This document shows positions 21,554 through 34,399 of a stretch of DNA of 64,000 bases, piece by piece. The DNA comes from Muntiacus reevesi (taxonomy: Eukaryota > Chordata > Mammalia > Artiodactyla > Cervidae). Below the pieces are notes generated by a model, which saw only the letters and a program-made list of their open reading frames with translations, ran no database searches and was not told where the DNA came from. Where the stretch lies: assembly GCF_963930625.1 (NCBI RefSeq), contig NC_089251.1:151126591-151190590 (forward strand), read 5' to 3'. How positions within the stretch are numbered: the first letter of the stretch is position 1; each line of letters opens with the position of its first letter. The translations under genes and the position numbers were made by a program.

Positions 21554-22611
21554 GTAGGGAATATTTGTCCACCTCTGGGGTCCCCTCTAGATCCTCCTGG
21601 TATAACCAACATTAATCTTGCATTTTTTTTGTGGTTGTTGTTTGGAGTTCTTGCTAAGTATGAGGCAGAAAAATGTTTGCAAGTGATTTTTAGTTATGTA
21701 TTTTAATTATTCAGTAAGTTAGCTTGGTCGCCAAAAAATGCTATATTAAATACTCTTCTAATTGTTTTAGAATTGTTTTTGAAACAAAAAGATCTACTTT
21801 AGGATATCATGTGAAATGGTAGGCTAGGCCCTAGTAAAAAAATTTTAGTTCTTATAAACAAGTATAAAGGTATCAGGAGTTTTTTTGATGTTTTTAATCA
21901 ACTACTCTCAATGAGTCTCAATAATAAATCATTTCCAAATGACTTCAGAAGCTAAAGCTTCCTAAACCTTTAGTTTTAGTTTAGGAAAAGATGAACCTGC
22001 CTAAAAACAACTGATCAGGGGCATCTTCCCTAAGAAAATAAATACCAAGTTCCCTGCTTCAAATTCCCACCCCTCTGATGAATTCTGCCTCAGTCTTATC
22101 CTTGACCTCATTCCTAACCCTGCTTCTTCTCCCGGCTTTTTTCTTCCACTTTTCTTTCTCAATGAGGCCCAGCATGTTCTTCAGCTCTTTTTAGGAATAC
22201 AACCCAGGACATGGCCCTGCCAAAGTAGAAGAAGGCAATGAGAATAAAGAGAAATTTGAAGCATTTGGCAGTAGCCTCTGGTGTCAAGGAAGGAGACAAA
22301 GAGTAAATGAAAACTCACTTCTAAAGTGGGGCTTTGTCACTTTACAAAGCATTTGTTTTGTTCATGGTCTCAGTTGAGATGCACTTGATTTCAAGGTTTC
22401 TCTTAAGTAGAGTTGATTCTTGGAGGCCACTATTTTGGTTTGTTTGCTTGCTTTTAGCCAAACTGGTTTAAAATCCTCATATTGATCGTGCTTCTGTCTT
22501 CAGGCTTCTGGGTTCTGGTAGCCCTTGTCCTGGCACGTGAGTTTCATATTCTTCTTAGCTTTCTGTCTTCATTTATGTCTGAACAACTATCTATGCTTAT
22601 AGCCTCTACGT

Positions 22612-23330
22612 GAAAGTGAAGGAGGAGAGTGAAGAAGTTGGCTTAAACTCAACATTCAGAAAACTAAGATCATGGCATCTGGTCCCATCACTTCATGGGA
22701 AATAGATGGGGAAACAATGGAAACAGTGACAGACTTTATTTTTGGGGGCCCCAAAATCAGTGCAGATGGTGACTGCAGCCATGAAATTAAAAGACGCTTT
22801 CTCCTTGGAAGAAAAACTATGACCAACCTAGACAGCATATTAAAAAGCAGAGACATTACTTTACCACAAAGGTTCATCTAGTCAAAGCTATGGTTTTTCC
22901 AGTAGTCATGTATGAATGTGAGAGTTGGACCATAAAGAAAGATGAGCACTAAAGAATTGATGCTTTCAAACTGTGGTGTTGGAGAAGACTCTTGAGAGTC
23001 CCTTGGACTGTAAGGAGATCCAACCAGTCCATCCTAAAGGACATCAGTCCTGAATATTCACTGGAATGACTGATGCTGAAGCTGAAACCTCAATATTCTG
23101 ATCACCTGATGAGAAGAACCAACTCATTGGAAAAGCCCTGGATGCTGGGAAAGATTGAAGACAGGAGGAGAAGGGGACAACAGAGGATGAGATGGTTGGA
23201 TGGTATCATTGACGCAATGGACATGAGTTTGAGCAGGCTCCAGGAGTTGGTGATGGACAGGGAGGCCTGGTGTGCTGCAGTCCATGGGGTCACAAAGAGT
23301 CAGACATGACTGAGCAACTGAACTGAACTG
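22612..23330 (+). mobile_element. BovB 3' fragment, sense orientation
   Basis: It starts GTGAAAGTGAAGGAGGAGAG and runs through GACTGCAGCCATGAAATTAA and CATATTAAAAAGCAGAGACA to the terminal CTGAACTGAACTG repeats. Small frames at 22672-22881 and 23073-23309 are pieces of one interrupted frame. 5'-truncated downstream of the RT YADD region. Confidence 0.92.
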
Positions 23331-23404
23331 ATAGCATTGACATCTTGTAGTTCAGATAATTAACATTTAATATGACACTCTTTCCCTAGTCTTAGACTTG
23401 TTTG

Positions 23405-23525
23405 CTTGACAGTTTCAGAGCCTGAGGCTTATAAAGGTTAAGAAAATTGCTCATAACCACACAGCTGGTTAATGACAAAGCAGAAAAGAGACTTGTCATC
23501 ACCCGAATTCTCACTGAGCCCTCTT
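23405..23525 (-). repeat. Probable MIR fragment, reverse orientation
   Basis: GAGGCTTATAAAGGTTAAGA, then ATTGCTCATAACCACACAGC and TCACTGAGCCCTC resemble the reverse complement of the MIR core and head. Confidence 0.5.
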
Positions 23526-24228
23526 CCTACTCTTCTGTGTCAACTTGGAATGATGGAGGAAGAGGCTGCAAGGCCTCCTACGCTCCTCTGTTAGTCCCCA
23601 CCATCCCTGGGCGTCTGCTCTGGGTCCAGCGCCATGCTGAAAGTCAGCATCCTGGGGCACCCCTCCAAATCCAGCCCTCTCCAGTGACTCCTTCCAAAAC
23701 ACAGCATCTTGTGCTCACTCCCTAGTCACCTGCTTCCCCTAGAATGAGGGCTACCAGTTAGACCATCCACACAAATGCTTCCAAAAAGCATTGAGACCAG
23801 AACTGAGACCTTGAAATTTACTGACAGAAGCAAAGCAACACTTGAGCTAGACACAAGCTCTAAGCTCATAGCTCCTTCCATGAACTCACATCCACTGTCC
23901 CCACCGCTGATTCGAGTAGACACATCGTCCCATTCCATCTAAGAAGAAGGCAATTTTATCTCTTCCTTGTTTTACTTATCTAGTCTCTAATGTCACTGTT
24001 CCTTCCTTTGAATTTATTCTCCACACCCTACTCTGTAATTATTTATCTCTTTCTCCTGGGTCAAGGCAGCTGGCAGTTTATACCCCATCAAAAGTTTCCC
24101 ATTTGATTCTAAACACAAGGGTAATAGTAGCAACTTCTCTACCCAGATCCCCACCTGGTTTCCTGTGCTTTCACGTCAAACAACCAGCACCTGTGGCTTT
24201 TTTTTTGGCTGACTTACCTTGGGTTCTT

Positions 24229-24500
24229 GCTGTTGCTGCTAAGTCACTTCAGTCGTGTCCAACTCTGGGCGACCCCATAGACGGCAGCCCACCAGGCTCC
24301 CCCATCCCTGGGATTCTCCAGGCAAGAACACTGGAGTGGGTTGCCATTTCCTTCTCCAGTGCATGAAAGTGAAAAGTGAAAGTGAAGTCACTCAGTCATG
24401 TCCGACTCTCAGTGACCCCATGGACTGCAGCCTACCAGGCTCCTCCATCCACGAGATCTCCCAGGCAAGAGTACTGGAGTGGGTTGCCATTGCCTTCTCC
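24229..24500 (+). mobile_element. Bov-A2 dimeric SINE with 13-bp target-site duplication
   Basis: Two Bov-A monomers are joined by GTGCATGAAAGTGAAAAGTG. The first begins TGCTGTTGCTGCTAAGTCAC and each monomer contains a TGGAGTGGGTTGCCAT motif. The duplication ACCTTGGGTTCTT lies at 24216-24228 and 24501-24513, without mismatch. Confidence 0.93.
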
Positions 24501-25469
24501 ACCTTGGGTTCTTAGAACCCACTTTGCCCAGTGTTTGGATAGATAAAATTGCCTGGGAATTTACTTCCCTCTGAGGTGGGCTTTAATGAAAGACATATGT
24601 GAGAGCCTGAAGGTCTGTCTCCCTTCCTTCTGGTTAACACAAATCCAAGGAATAACTTATACCCACTGTAGGATCAAGCTGAAACTACCTGTGCAGAACT
24701 TTCCTCCACCTTTTATTGGCTCTTTGCCTGTCCTTATACTGCCTCTCTTAATATCTCTTCCTTAATAAATCACTTCATATAAATCTTCATGTCAGAGTCT
24801 GCTACTAGGAAACCCAAGTGAGGCAAAATGGTTTAAAACAATCTTGGGTTTTTTTTTTTAACTCTGACATCAAAGGTTCGGGATACCAAGAGCCAATAGT
24901 AAGTAGCTACAGCCCCTCTTTTCAAGGCTTGAGCCTGAGTAGTTGTCAATTATTCATCCACCCTTTTAGATTTTCTAGTACTCCTCATGATAAAATGTAG
25001 AAAATTCCAATTCTCCTGGCATAACTGGGGCCACATGTTTGATTGTAATGCCCATGCCAGTCTCAAAGACAAAATTCTACAATGTTGTAAGCACATACAG
25101 GCCCTGGAGTTGAATTAATTTGAACATTTTAAAAATTAATTTATTTTTATTAGTTGGAGGCTAATTACTTTACAATATTGTAGTGGTTTTTGTCATACAT
25201 TGACATGAATCAGCCATGAGTTACATGTATTCCCCATCCCGATCCCCCCTCCCACTTCCCTCTCTACCCGATCCCTCTGGGTCTTCCCAGTGCACCAGGC
25301 CCGAGCACTTGTCTCATGCATCCAACCTGGGCCCTAGATAATATACATGTTTCGATGCTGTTCTTTTGAAACATCCCACCCTCGCCTTCTCCCACAGAGT
25401 CCAAAAGTCTGTTCTGTACATCTGTGTCTCTTTTTCTGTTTTGCCTATAGGGTTATCGTTACCATCTTT

Positions 25470-28400
25470 CTAAATTCCATATATATGTGTTAGTATACTG
25501 TATTGGTCTTTATCTTTCTGGCTTACTTCACTCTGTATAATGGGCTCCAGTTTCATCCATCTCATTAGAACTGATTCAAATGAATTCTTTTTAACGGCTG
25601 AGTAATATTTCATGGTGTATATGTACCACAGCTTCCTTATCCATTCGTCTGCTGATGGGCATCTAGGTTGCTTCCATGTCCTGGCTATTATAAACAGTGC
25701 TGCAATGAACATTGGGGTACATGTGTCTCTTTGAGATCTGGTTTTCTCGGTGTGTATGCCCAAAAGTGGGATTGCTGGGTCATATGGCAGTTCTGTTTCC
25801 AGTTTTTTAAGAAATCTCCACACTATTCTCCATAGCAGCTGTACTAGTTTGCATTCCCACCAACAGTGTAAGAGGGTTCCCTTTTCTCCACACCCTCTCC
25901 AGCATTTATTGCTTGTAGACTTTTGGATAGCAGCCATCCTGACTGGCGTGTAATGGTACCTCATTGTGGTTTTGATTTATATTTCTCTGATAATGAGTGA
26001 TGTTGAGCATCTTTTCATGTGTTTGTTAGCCATCTATATGTCTTCTTTGTAGAAATGTCTGTTTAGTTCTTTGGCCCATTTTTTGATTGGGTCATTTATT
26101 TTTCTGGCATTGAGCTGCAAGAGTTGCTTGTATATTTTTGAGATTAATCCTTTGTCTGTTGCTTCGTTTGCTATTATTTTCTCCCATTCTGAAGGCTGTC
26201 TTTTCACCTTGCTTATAGTTTCCTTTGTTGTGCAAAAGCTTTTAAGTTTCATTAGGTCCCATTTGTTTATTTTTGGTTTTATTTCCAATATTCTCGGAGG
26301 TGGGTCATAGAGGATCCTGCTGTGATTTATGTCAGAGAGTGTTTTGCCCATGTTCTCCTCTAGGAGTTTTATAGTTTCTGGTCTTACATTTAGATCTTTA
26401 ATCCATTTTGAGTTTATTTTTGTGTATGGTGTTAGAAAGTGTTCTAGTTTCACTCTTTTACAAGTTGTTGACCAGTTTTCCCAGCACCACTTGTTAAAGA
26501 GGTTGTCTTTTTTCCATTGTATATTCTTGCCTTCTTTGTCAAAGATAAGGTTCATAGGTTCGTGGATTTATCTCTGGGCTTTCTATTCTGTTCCATTGAT
26601 CTATATTTCTGTCTTTGTGCCAGTACCATACTGTCTTGATGACTGTGGCTTTGTAGTAGAGTCTGAAGTCAGGCAGGTTGATTCCTCCAGTTCCATTCTT
26701 CTTTCTCAAGATTACTTTGGCTATTCGAGGTTTTTTGTATTTCCATACAAATTGTGAAATTATTTGTTCTAGTTCTATGAAAAATACTGTTGATAGCTTG
26801 ATAGGGATTGCATTGAATCTATAGATTGCTTTGGGTAGTATAGCCATTTTGACAATATTGATTCTTCCAATCCATGAACACAGTATATTTCTCCATCTAT
26901 TTGTGTCCTCTTTGATTTCTTTCATCAGTGTTTTATAGTTTTCTATGTATAGGTCTTTTGTTTCTTTAGGTAGATATACTCCTTAGTATTTTATTCTTTT
27001 TGTTGCAATGGTGAATGGTATTGTTTCCTTAATTTCTCTTTCTGTTTTCTCATTGTTGGTGTATAGGAATGCAAGGGATTTCTGTGTGTTAATTTTATAT
27101 GCTGCAACTTTACTATATTCATTGATTGGCTCTAGTAATTTTCTGGTAGAGTCTTTAGGGTTTTCTATGTAGAGGATCATGTCATCTGCAAACAGCGAGA
27201 GTTTCACTTCTTCTTTTCCTATCTGGATTCCTTTTACTTCTTTTTCTGCTCTGATTGCTGTGGCCAAAACTTCCAAAACTATGTTGAATAGAAGTGGTGA
27301 GAGTGGGCACCCTTGTCTTGTTCCTGATTTTAGGGGAAATGCTTTCAATTTTTCACCATTGAGGGTAATGCTTGCTGTGTGTTTGTCATATATAGCTTTT
27401 ATTATGTTGAGGTATGTTCCTTCTATTTCTGCTTTCTGGAGAGTTTTAATCATAAATGAGTGTTGAATTTTGTCAAAGGCTTTCTCTGCATCTATTGAGA
27501 TAATCATATGGTTTTTATCTTTCAATTTGTTAATGTGGTGTCTTACATTGATTGATTTGCGGATATTAAAGAATCTTTGCATTCCTGGGATAAAGCCCAG
27601 TTGGTCATGGTGTATGGTTTTTTTTAATATGTTGTTGGATTCTGTTTGCTAGAATTTTGTTAAGGATTTTTACATCTATGTTCATCAGTGATATTGGCCT
27701 GTAGTTTTCCTTTTTTGTGGCATCTTTGTCTGGTTTTGGAATTAGAGTGATGGTGGACTCATAAAATGAGTTTGGAAGGTTACCCTCTTCTGCAATTTTC
27801 TGGAAGAGTTTGAGTAAGATAGGTGTTAGCTCTTCTCTAAATTTTTGGTAGAATTCAGCTGTGAAGCCATCTGGTCCTGGGCTTTTGTTTGCTGGAAGAT
27901 TTCTGATTACAGTTTCGATTTCCTTGCTTGTAATGGATCTGTTAAGATCTTCTATTTCTTCCTGGTTCAGTTTTGGAAAGTTATACTTTTCTAAGAATTT
28001 GTCCATTTTATTGGCGTAGAGCTGCTCGTAGTAGTCTCTTATGATTCTTTGTATTTCAGTGTTGCCTGTTGTGATCTCTCCATTTTCATTTCTAGTTTTG
28101 TTGATTTGGTTCTTCTCTCTTTGTTTCTTAAAGAGTCTTGCTAATGGTTTATCAATTTTGTTTATTTTTTCAAAAAACCAGCTTTTAGCTTTGTTGATTT
28201 TTGCTATGGTCTCTTTTCTTTTGCATTTATTTCTGCCCTAATTTTTAAGATTTCTTTCCTTCTACTAACCCTGGGGTTCTTCATTTCTTCCTTCTCTAGT
28301 TGCTTTAGGTGTAGAGTTAGGTTATTTATTTGACTTTTTTCTTGTTTCTTGAGGTAGGCCTGTAATGCTATGAACCTTCACCTTAGCACTGCTTTTACAG

Positions 28401-29264
28401 TGTCCCATAGGTTTTGGGTTGTTGTGTTTTCATTTTCATTCATTTCTATGCATATTTTGATTTATTTTTTGATTTCTTCTTTGATTTGTTGGTTATTCGG
28501 AAGCGTGTTATTTAGCCTCCATATGTTTGAATTTTTAATAGTTTTTTTCCTGTAATTCAGATCTAATCTTACTGCACTGTGGTCAGAAAAGATGACTGGA
28601 ATGATTTCAATTTTTTTGAATTTACCAAGACTAGATTTATGGCCCAGGATGTGGTCTATTCTGGAGAAGGTTCCATATGCACTTGAGAAAAAGGTGAAGT
28701 TGATTGTTTTGGGGTGAAATGTCCTATAGATATCAGTTAGGTCTAGCTGGTCCAATGTGTCATTTAAAGTTTGTATTTCCTTGTTAATTTTCTGTTTAGT
28801 TGATCTATCATTAGTTGTGAGTGGGGTATTAAAGTCTCACACTATTATTGTGTTACTATTAATTTCCTCTTTCATACTCATTAGCGTTTGCCTTACATAT
28901 TGCGGTGCTCCTATGTTGGGTGCATATATATTTATAATTGCTATATCTTCTTCTTGGATTGATCCTTTGATCATTATGTAGTGTCCTTCTTTGCCTCTTT
29001 TCACAGCCTTTATTTGAAAGTCTGTTTTATCTGATATGAGTATTGAGACTTCTGCTTTCTTTTGGTCTCTGTTTGCGTGAAATATTTTTTCCAGCCCTTC
29101 ACTTTTAGTCTGTTTGTGTTTCTTGCTTTGAGGTGGGTCTCTTGTAGACAGCATATATAGGGGTCTTGTTTTTGTATCCATTCAGCCAGTCTTTGTCTTT
29201 TGGTTGGGGCATTCAACCCATTTACATTTAAGGTAATTATTGATGGGTATGGTCCCGTTGCCAT
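25470..29264 (-). pseudogene. L1 ORF2 (endonuclease-reverse transcriptase), broken
   Basis: It starts MATGPYPSIITLNVNGLNAP at 29264. The endonuclease pieces (29264-29010, 29181-28837, 28755-28462) keep the INIYAPN and SDHSAV motifs. The RT pieces (28006-27605, 27582-26983) keep SPGPDGFTAEFY, TRQGCPLSPLLFN and catalytic FADD. The C-terminal cysteine region (25964-25470, including YHYTPVRMA and CWRGCGEKGTLLHCWWEC) is present. Total span about 3.8 kb, near the normal ORF2 length, but split across frames by several indels and stops. The longest + strand frame here (29200-29979) is an antisense shadow. Confidence 0.9.
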
Positions 29265-29315
29265 TTACTTTGTTGTTTTGGGTTCACGTTTATACAACCT
29301 TTCTGTGTTTCCTGT

Positions 29316-30241
29316 CTATAGAAGCTCCTTTAGCATTTGTAGAAGAGCTGGTTTGGTGGTGCTGAATTCTCTCAGCTTTTGCTTGTTTGTAAAGCTTTTG
29401 AATTCTCCTTCATATCTGAATGAGATCCTTGCTGGGTACAGTAATCTAGGTTGTAGGTTATTCTCTTTCACTACTTTCAGTATGTCCTGCCATTCCCTTC
29501 TGGCCTGGAGGGTTTCTATTGATAGATCAGCTGTTATCCTTATGGGAATCCCTTTGTGTGTTATTTGTTGTTTCTCCCTTGCTGCTTTTAATGTTTGTTC
29601 TTTGTGTTTGATCTTTGTTAATTTGATTAATATGTGTCTTGGGGTGTTTCGCCTTGGGTTTATCCTGTTTGGGATTCTCTGGGTTTCTTGGACTTGGGTG
29701 GCTATTTCCTTCCCCATTTTAGGGAAGTTTTCAGCTATTATCTCCTTGAGTATTTTTTCATGGTCTTTCTTTTTGTCTTCTTCTTCTGGGACTCCTATGA
29801 TTCGAATGTTGGGGCGTTTCACATTGTCCCAGAGGTCCCTGAGGTTGTCCTCATTTCTTTTGATTCTTTTTCTTTTTTCCTCTCTGCTTCATTTATTTCT
29901 ACCATTTTATCTTCTACCTCACTTATCCTATCTTCTGTCTCTGTTAGTCTACTCTTGGTTCCCTCCAGAGTGTTTTTGATCTCATTTATTGCATTATTCA
30001 TTTTTAATTGACTCTTTTTTATTTCTTCTAGGTCCTTATTAAACATTTCTTGCATCCTCTCAATCTTTGTCTCCAGGCTATTTATCTATAACTTCATTTT
30101 GTTTTCAAGATTTTGGATCATTTTTATTATCATTATTCTAAATTCTTTTTCAGGTAGATCCCCTATCTCCTCCTCTTTTGTTTGACTTGGTGGGCTTTTT
30201 TCATGTTCCTTTACCTGTTGGGTATTTCTCTGCCTTTTCAT
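29316..30241 (-). pseudogene. L1 ORF1 (RNA-binding chaperone), broken
   Basis: The likely start codon is at 30239-30241. An early TAG lies near 30086-30088. A coiled-coil part follows (30055-29819; NNAINEIKNTLEGTKSRLTE), then a frame change near 29820. The RRM and C-terminal part is at 29822-29316 (RPNIRIIGVPEEED, TADLSIETLQARREW, ARISFRYEGE). In living L1s this trimeric protein coats the RNA. At least one stop and one frame change make this copy inactive. Confidence 0.85.
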
Positions 30242-33002
30242 CTTGCTTAGATTGCTGTGTCTGGAGTGGGCTTTCTGTATTCTGGTGCTCTGTGGTTCCT
30301 TTTTATTGCAGAGGTTTCACCCAGTGGGTGGGGTTGGACGATAGGCTTGTCAAGGTTTCCTGGTTAGGGAAGCTTGCATGGATGTCCTGGTGCATGGAAC
30401 TGGATTTCTTCTCCCTGGAGTGCAATGGAGTGTCCAGTAATGAGTTTTGAGATGGGTCTATGTGTTAGGTGTGACTTTGGGCAGCCTGTATGTTGACGCT
30501 CAGTGCTCTGTTCATGTGTTGCTGGAGAATTTGCGTGGTATCTTGCTCTGGAACTTATTGGCTCTTGGGTGGTGGTTGGTTTCAGTGTAGGTATGGAGGC
30601 TTTTGGATGGTCTCTTATTACTTAATGTTCTGTGTAGTCAGTTTTCTGGTGTTCTCAGGATTTGGGCTTAAGTCTCCTGCCTCTGGATTTCAGTTTTATT
30701 CTTCCAGTAGTCTCAAGACTTCTCCAGCTATACAGCACTGATAATAAAACTTCTAGGTTAATGGTGAAAAGATTCACCCCCTTGAGGGACATCCAGAGGG
30801 GTTCACAGAGTTACATGAAGAAGAGGAGAGGGAGGAGGGAGATAGAGATGAGCAGGAGGAGAAAAGGGGGGCTCAAGAGGAGAGATACAGATCTACACAG
30901 TTCTCTGTTCCCAAAGTGTTCTCCGTAGCCCAGACACTCACAGAGATTCACAGAATTGGATTGGGATGAGAAGGGGAATGGAGGAAATTGAGATGTTCTG
31001 AGGGAGAAAACAGAGAGTCAAAAGTGGGAGAGAGTAATCAACACACCTGAATAAAAATGGGAACTGAATATTGGATTCTTAAATGTCCAAAATTTATATC
31101 ACATACTGAAAAGCAAAGATTAAAAATCTAGAGTAGAGGTTAGACTCTTAAAAATACAATATTAAAAACAAAAACACAAAAAATTTTAGAAATATATATG
31201 AAGTTCAGTTTAAAAATAGGGCTTCTCTCTTTTATTTTTTTTGCAAGGTTATAGTGAAATGAAAATGAAAATTAAGGAGTAATGGAGTAATAGAGGACTT
31301 TAAAAGAAAATAAGAGAAAAAAACAAGAAAAAAAATTTTTTTCCTAATTAAAAAAATCATAAAAATAAATGAAAATGAAAGTTAAGGGGTAATGGGGGAG
31401 TAGTAGGGAATTTTAAAAGAAAATAAAAGAGAAAAAATAAAAACGAAAAGAAAAGAAAAAAAATTTTTTTAATTAAAAAAAAAAGGTAAAAATATATCTA
31501 GGAACTTCTCTGGAGCTGTTGCAGTCAGTGTAGTGTCGGTTCAGTTTCAGATAGCTCCTCGTTCCAGCTTACACTTCTCGATATCTATAGGCTCCTTCCA
31601 GTATAGTCATTGTTACCTACTTAGATTTTAATCTGTTGCACCGGTACCTTCTGAAGCGGTTCCCTTTGTTTATTTGGCTTCTGTTTGCCGGTCTCTTCAG
31701 TGCCTAATTTCTGCTCTGACACAGGCGGGCGGATGTGATCTCTTATTTAGGTTCGCTAGTTCAATCCTGCTGCGGGGAGGGAGGGGCGCTGCAGACAGAT
31801 ATCCTGTGTGTGGGGAGCACTCATCGTGTTCCGGCCACACTGGGTTTGCCCCCGCTCACGGGTGTGTGCTTCTCCCGTCTACACTGCTCAGGCTCCCGGC
31901 TGCTCTACATGGAGTGTGCCCTGCGTTGCGTGCGGTTCCACTTTTCGGGTACTCCACAATAGTGCGGACTCAGTTGTGCCTACATTTTGTGCCTTCCCCG
32001 CCTGAGTAGCTCAGGTCGCCAGGAGCTTGACGCATGCACTCTCCCCGGGTGCAGTGCGCCTTCTCCCCTCCGCGGCCCCAGCCTCAGTTTCCGCCTGCGC
32101 CAGTGGGGTGCGTGAGCCTTGTGTTTAGCCGTGACCCTCCCGGCAGATGTCGACCATCCAGAATCTCAGGAAGTCTTTGGTTAGATACTGGAGGCCTGTT
32201 TGCAGTGTGGTAGGGGATGCTGTCTCTGGGGCCGAATTTGCCCCTTTCCACTCCCCTCTGCCTCCTGCCTCCGGTGAGGATGGGCCGGTCCGGTCCGCCG
32301 CCGGCTAGCTCTTCTCTGGAGTTGCTCAGTCCCTTTGTTCTGCGAACGGCCGGCAGTGTGTTTGGGCTGGTTAATTTTCTCTCTCTCTCTTGCTATCCCA
32401 CAGTTTAAGCTGCTGTCTCACAAAAGCTCCCTCCGATTGCTCTCAGGGCCTTCAGGGCCGGTCCTTACCCTAAGCAATGCCGCCAGCTCCTCTCCGTTCC
32501 GCCCCCACTTGCTGGTGGTGGATGCGGGCGTCTGGAGTACTTTTCTGCTGGGAGTTGCTTTTAGGCACGTAATCTGTGGGTTTTATTTATTTTTCCTCCC
32601 AGTTAGGTTGCCCTTCGAGATTCAAAAACTTCCCTCAGACCCTCCAGTGCGAGGGTTTCCTGGTGTTTGGAAACTTCCTCTATTAAGACTCCCTTCCTGG
32701 GACGCGTCTCCATCCCTAGCTCTTTTGTCTCTCTTTTTATCTTTTATATTTTGTCCTACCTCCTTTCAAAGACAATGGGCTGCTTTTCTGGGCACCTGAT
32801 GTCCTCTGCTAGCGGTCAGAAGTTTTGTGAAGTTTGCTCAGCGTTCAATTGTTCCTTCGATGAATTTGTAGGGGAGAAAGTGGTCTCCCCGTCCTATTCC
32901 TCCGCCAAATTGGCTCCTCCCCTAATTTGAACCTTTTAAGAGATCTTTTCCCTACCGATAATCAAAGTCAAAGCTGCTCTGGTGGTGGTACATACTTTCA
33001 CC

Positions 33003-33530
33003 AAATTGTTGTACAGTTGCTCAGTCACATCTGACTCTTTGTGACCCCATGAACTGCAGCACACCAGCTTCCCTGTCCTTCATCATTTCCTGGAGCTTGT
33101 ACAAACTCATGTCCATTGAGTCAGTGATGCCATCCAACCATCTCATCCTCTGTTGTCCCCTTCTCTTCTTGCCTTCAATCTTTCCCAGCATCCGGGCCTT
33201 TTCTAAGGAGTTGGCTCTTCACATTAGGTGGCCAAAATATTGGAACTTCAGTTTCAGCATCAGTCCTTCCATTGAATATTCAGGATTGATTTCCTTTAGG
33301 ATTGACTGGTTTGATCTCTTTGCTGTATAAGAGACTCTCAAGAGTCTTCCCCAACACCATGGTTCAAAAGTATCATTTCTTCAGTGTTCAGCCTTCTCTG
33401 TGGTCCGACTCTCACATCCATACATGACTATTGGAAAAGCCACAGGTTTGACTATACAGACCTTTGTCAGGAAAGTAATGTCTGCTTTTTAATATGCCGT
33501 CTAAGTTTGTGATAGCTTTTCTTCCAAACA
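33003..33530 (-). mobile_element. BovB 3' fragment, antisense
   Basis: CAGTTGCTCAGTCACATCTG at the left, then the standard BovB 3' sequence to TAATATGCCGTCTAAGTTTG and TTTTCTTCCAA. Sequence decays after 33530. It lies 60-80 bp beyond the L1's right duplication. Confidence 0.88.
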
Positions 33531-33879
33531 AGATGTCACCCTTAATGGTCAGTTTTCCATTTCTACCATCTGTTTGGCCACCTGATTATTAGCCAGGGTT
33601 CCTGCGTTGTATTTTTACTTGCTTGTTCAGAGGCCCTCATGTTAATTTCACTTATTCTCTGCTGCTGCATTCTTACAGATGTTGAATTGAGTCACTTAAA
33701 TTTCTAACCAGAGTTCATCTGTGATGACATACTATACCTGTCAACTAGAGAGAGCATTCCACAGCAACTATTGCTTTCCTTTTCCCTATTCTTTCCTGTA
33801 TCATTGGCTATGAAGCCTACACCAGCATCAAGCTATATCTTGGAAAACCTTCAGACCTCCCCCCAAATCTTCAGACCAA

Positions 33880-33904
33880 CAAAAAAAAAAAAAAAAAAAA
33901 AAAA
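33880..33904. repeat. Poly(A) tract
   Basis: About 24 consecutive A. The upstream 33.6-33.88 kb is not a repeat I recognise, so its source is unknown. Confidence 0.85.
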
Positions 33905-34198
33905 CATGCCCATAGAAACTGTACTAGGAAGCAGAGTCAAACTGGAAATGCTCCCTGCCCCTCCACTCTAATGGCCACCCCATCTGTTCTAATACCAGCA
34001 ACCAAATCAAGCCAAATAAAAAATGCAGATGATACTTATTAAGTATTCATGAGTGTCCTACCTTAACTCAGTCTTGAATCATGATTAACAACTCTGAATT
34101 CCCTTTTATGGACAGTTTGCTAAGCCCTCACCTCAACCATTTCCCTTATCAGGCTGTGATAATCCTGGGTTACAATAGGCACATACCCAACTTCCAGA

Positions 34199-34397
34199 GG
34201 ACTTCCCTTGTCACTCAGACGGTAAAGAATCCACCTGCAATGTGGGAGACCTGGGTTCGATTCCTGGGTTGGGAAGATCCCCTGGAGAAGGCAAAGGCTA
34301 CCCCCTCCAGTATTCTGACCTGGAGAATTCCGTGGACTGTATCGTCCATGGACTCACAAACAGTTGGACACCACTGAGTGACTTTCACTTTCACAAC
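34199..34397 (+). mobile_element. Bov-tA SINE
   Basis: GGACTTCCCTTGTCACTCAG head, GACCTGGGTTCGATTCC box and CACCACTGAGTGACTTTCAC end. Nearly full length. Confidence 0.88.
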
Positions 34398-34399
34398 CT

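Larger units (their letters stand above)
25133..32922 (-). mobile_element. Full-length antisense L1 (artiodactyl L1, 7.8 kb) with TSD
   Basis: The 3' UTR is at the left and the 5' end at the right. The 5' terminus reads GGGGAGGAGCCAATTTGGCG on the minus strand, the L1 start type. Flanks at 25116-25132 and 32923-32939 are a 17-bp duplication (TAATTTGAAC-A/C-TTTTAA, one mismatch). Order on the minus strand: 5' UTR of about 2.7 kb (GC- and CpG-rich distal part), ORF1, short spacer, ORF2, 3' UTR. Both ORFs are interrupted. It fills more than half of intron 8, opposite to DNAH7 transcription. Confidence 0.93.

Noticed and set aside
29200..29979. 259-codon open frame on the + strand
   Set aside because: It is the antisense of the L1 ORF1/ORF2 region; composition is Phe/Leu/Ser-rich and no protein family is recognisable.
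31674..32930. Several overlapping + strand frames in GC-rich DNA
   Set aside because: They lie in the antisense of the L1 5' UTR, overlap in all three frames and lack conserved motifs.
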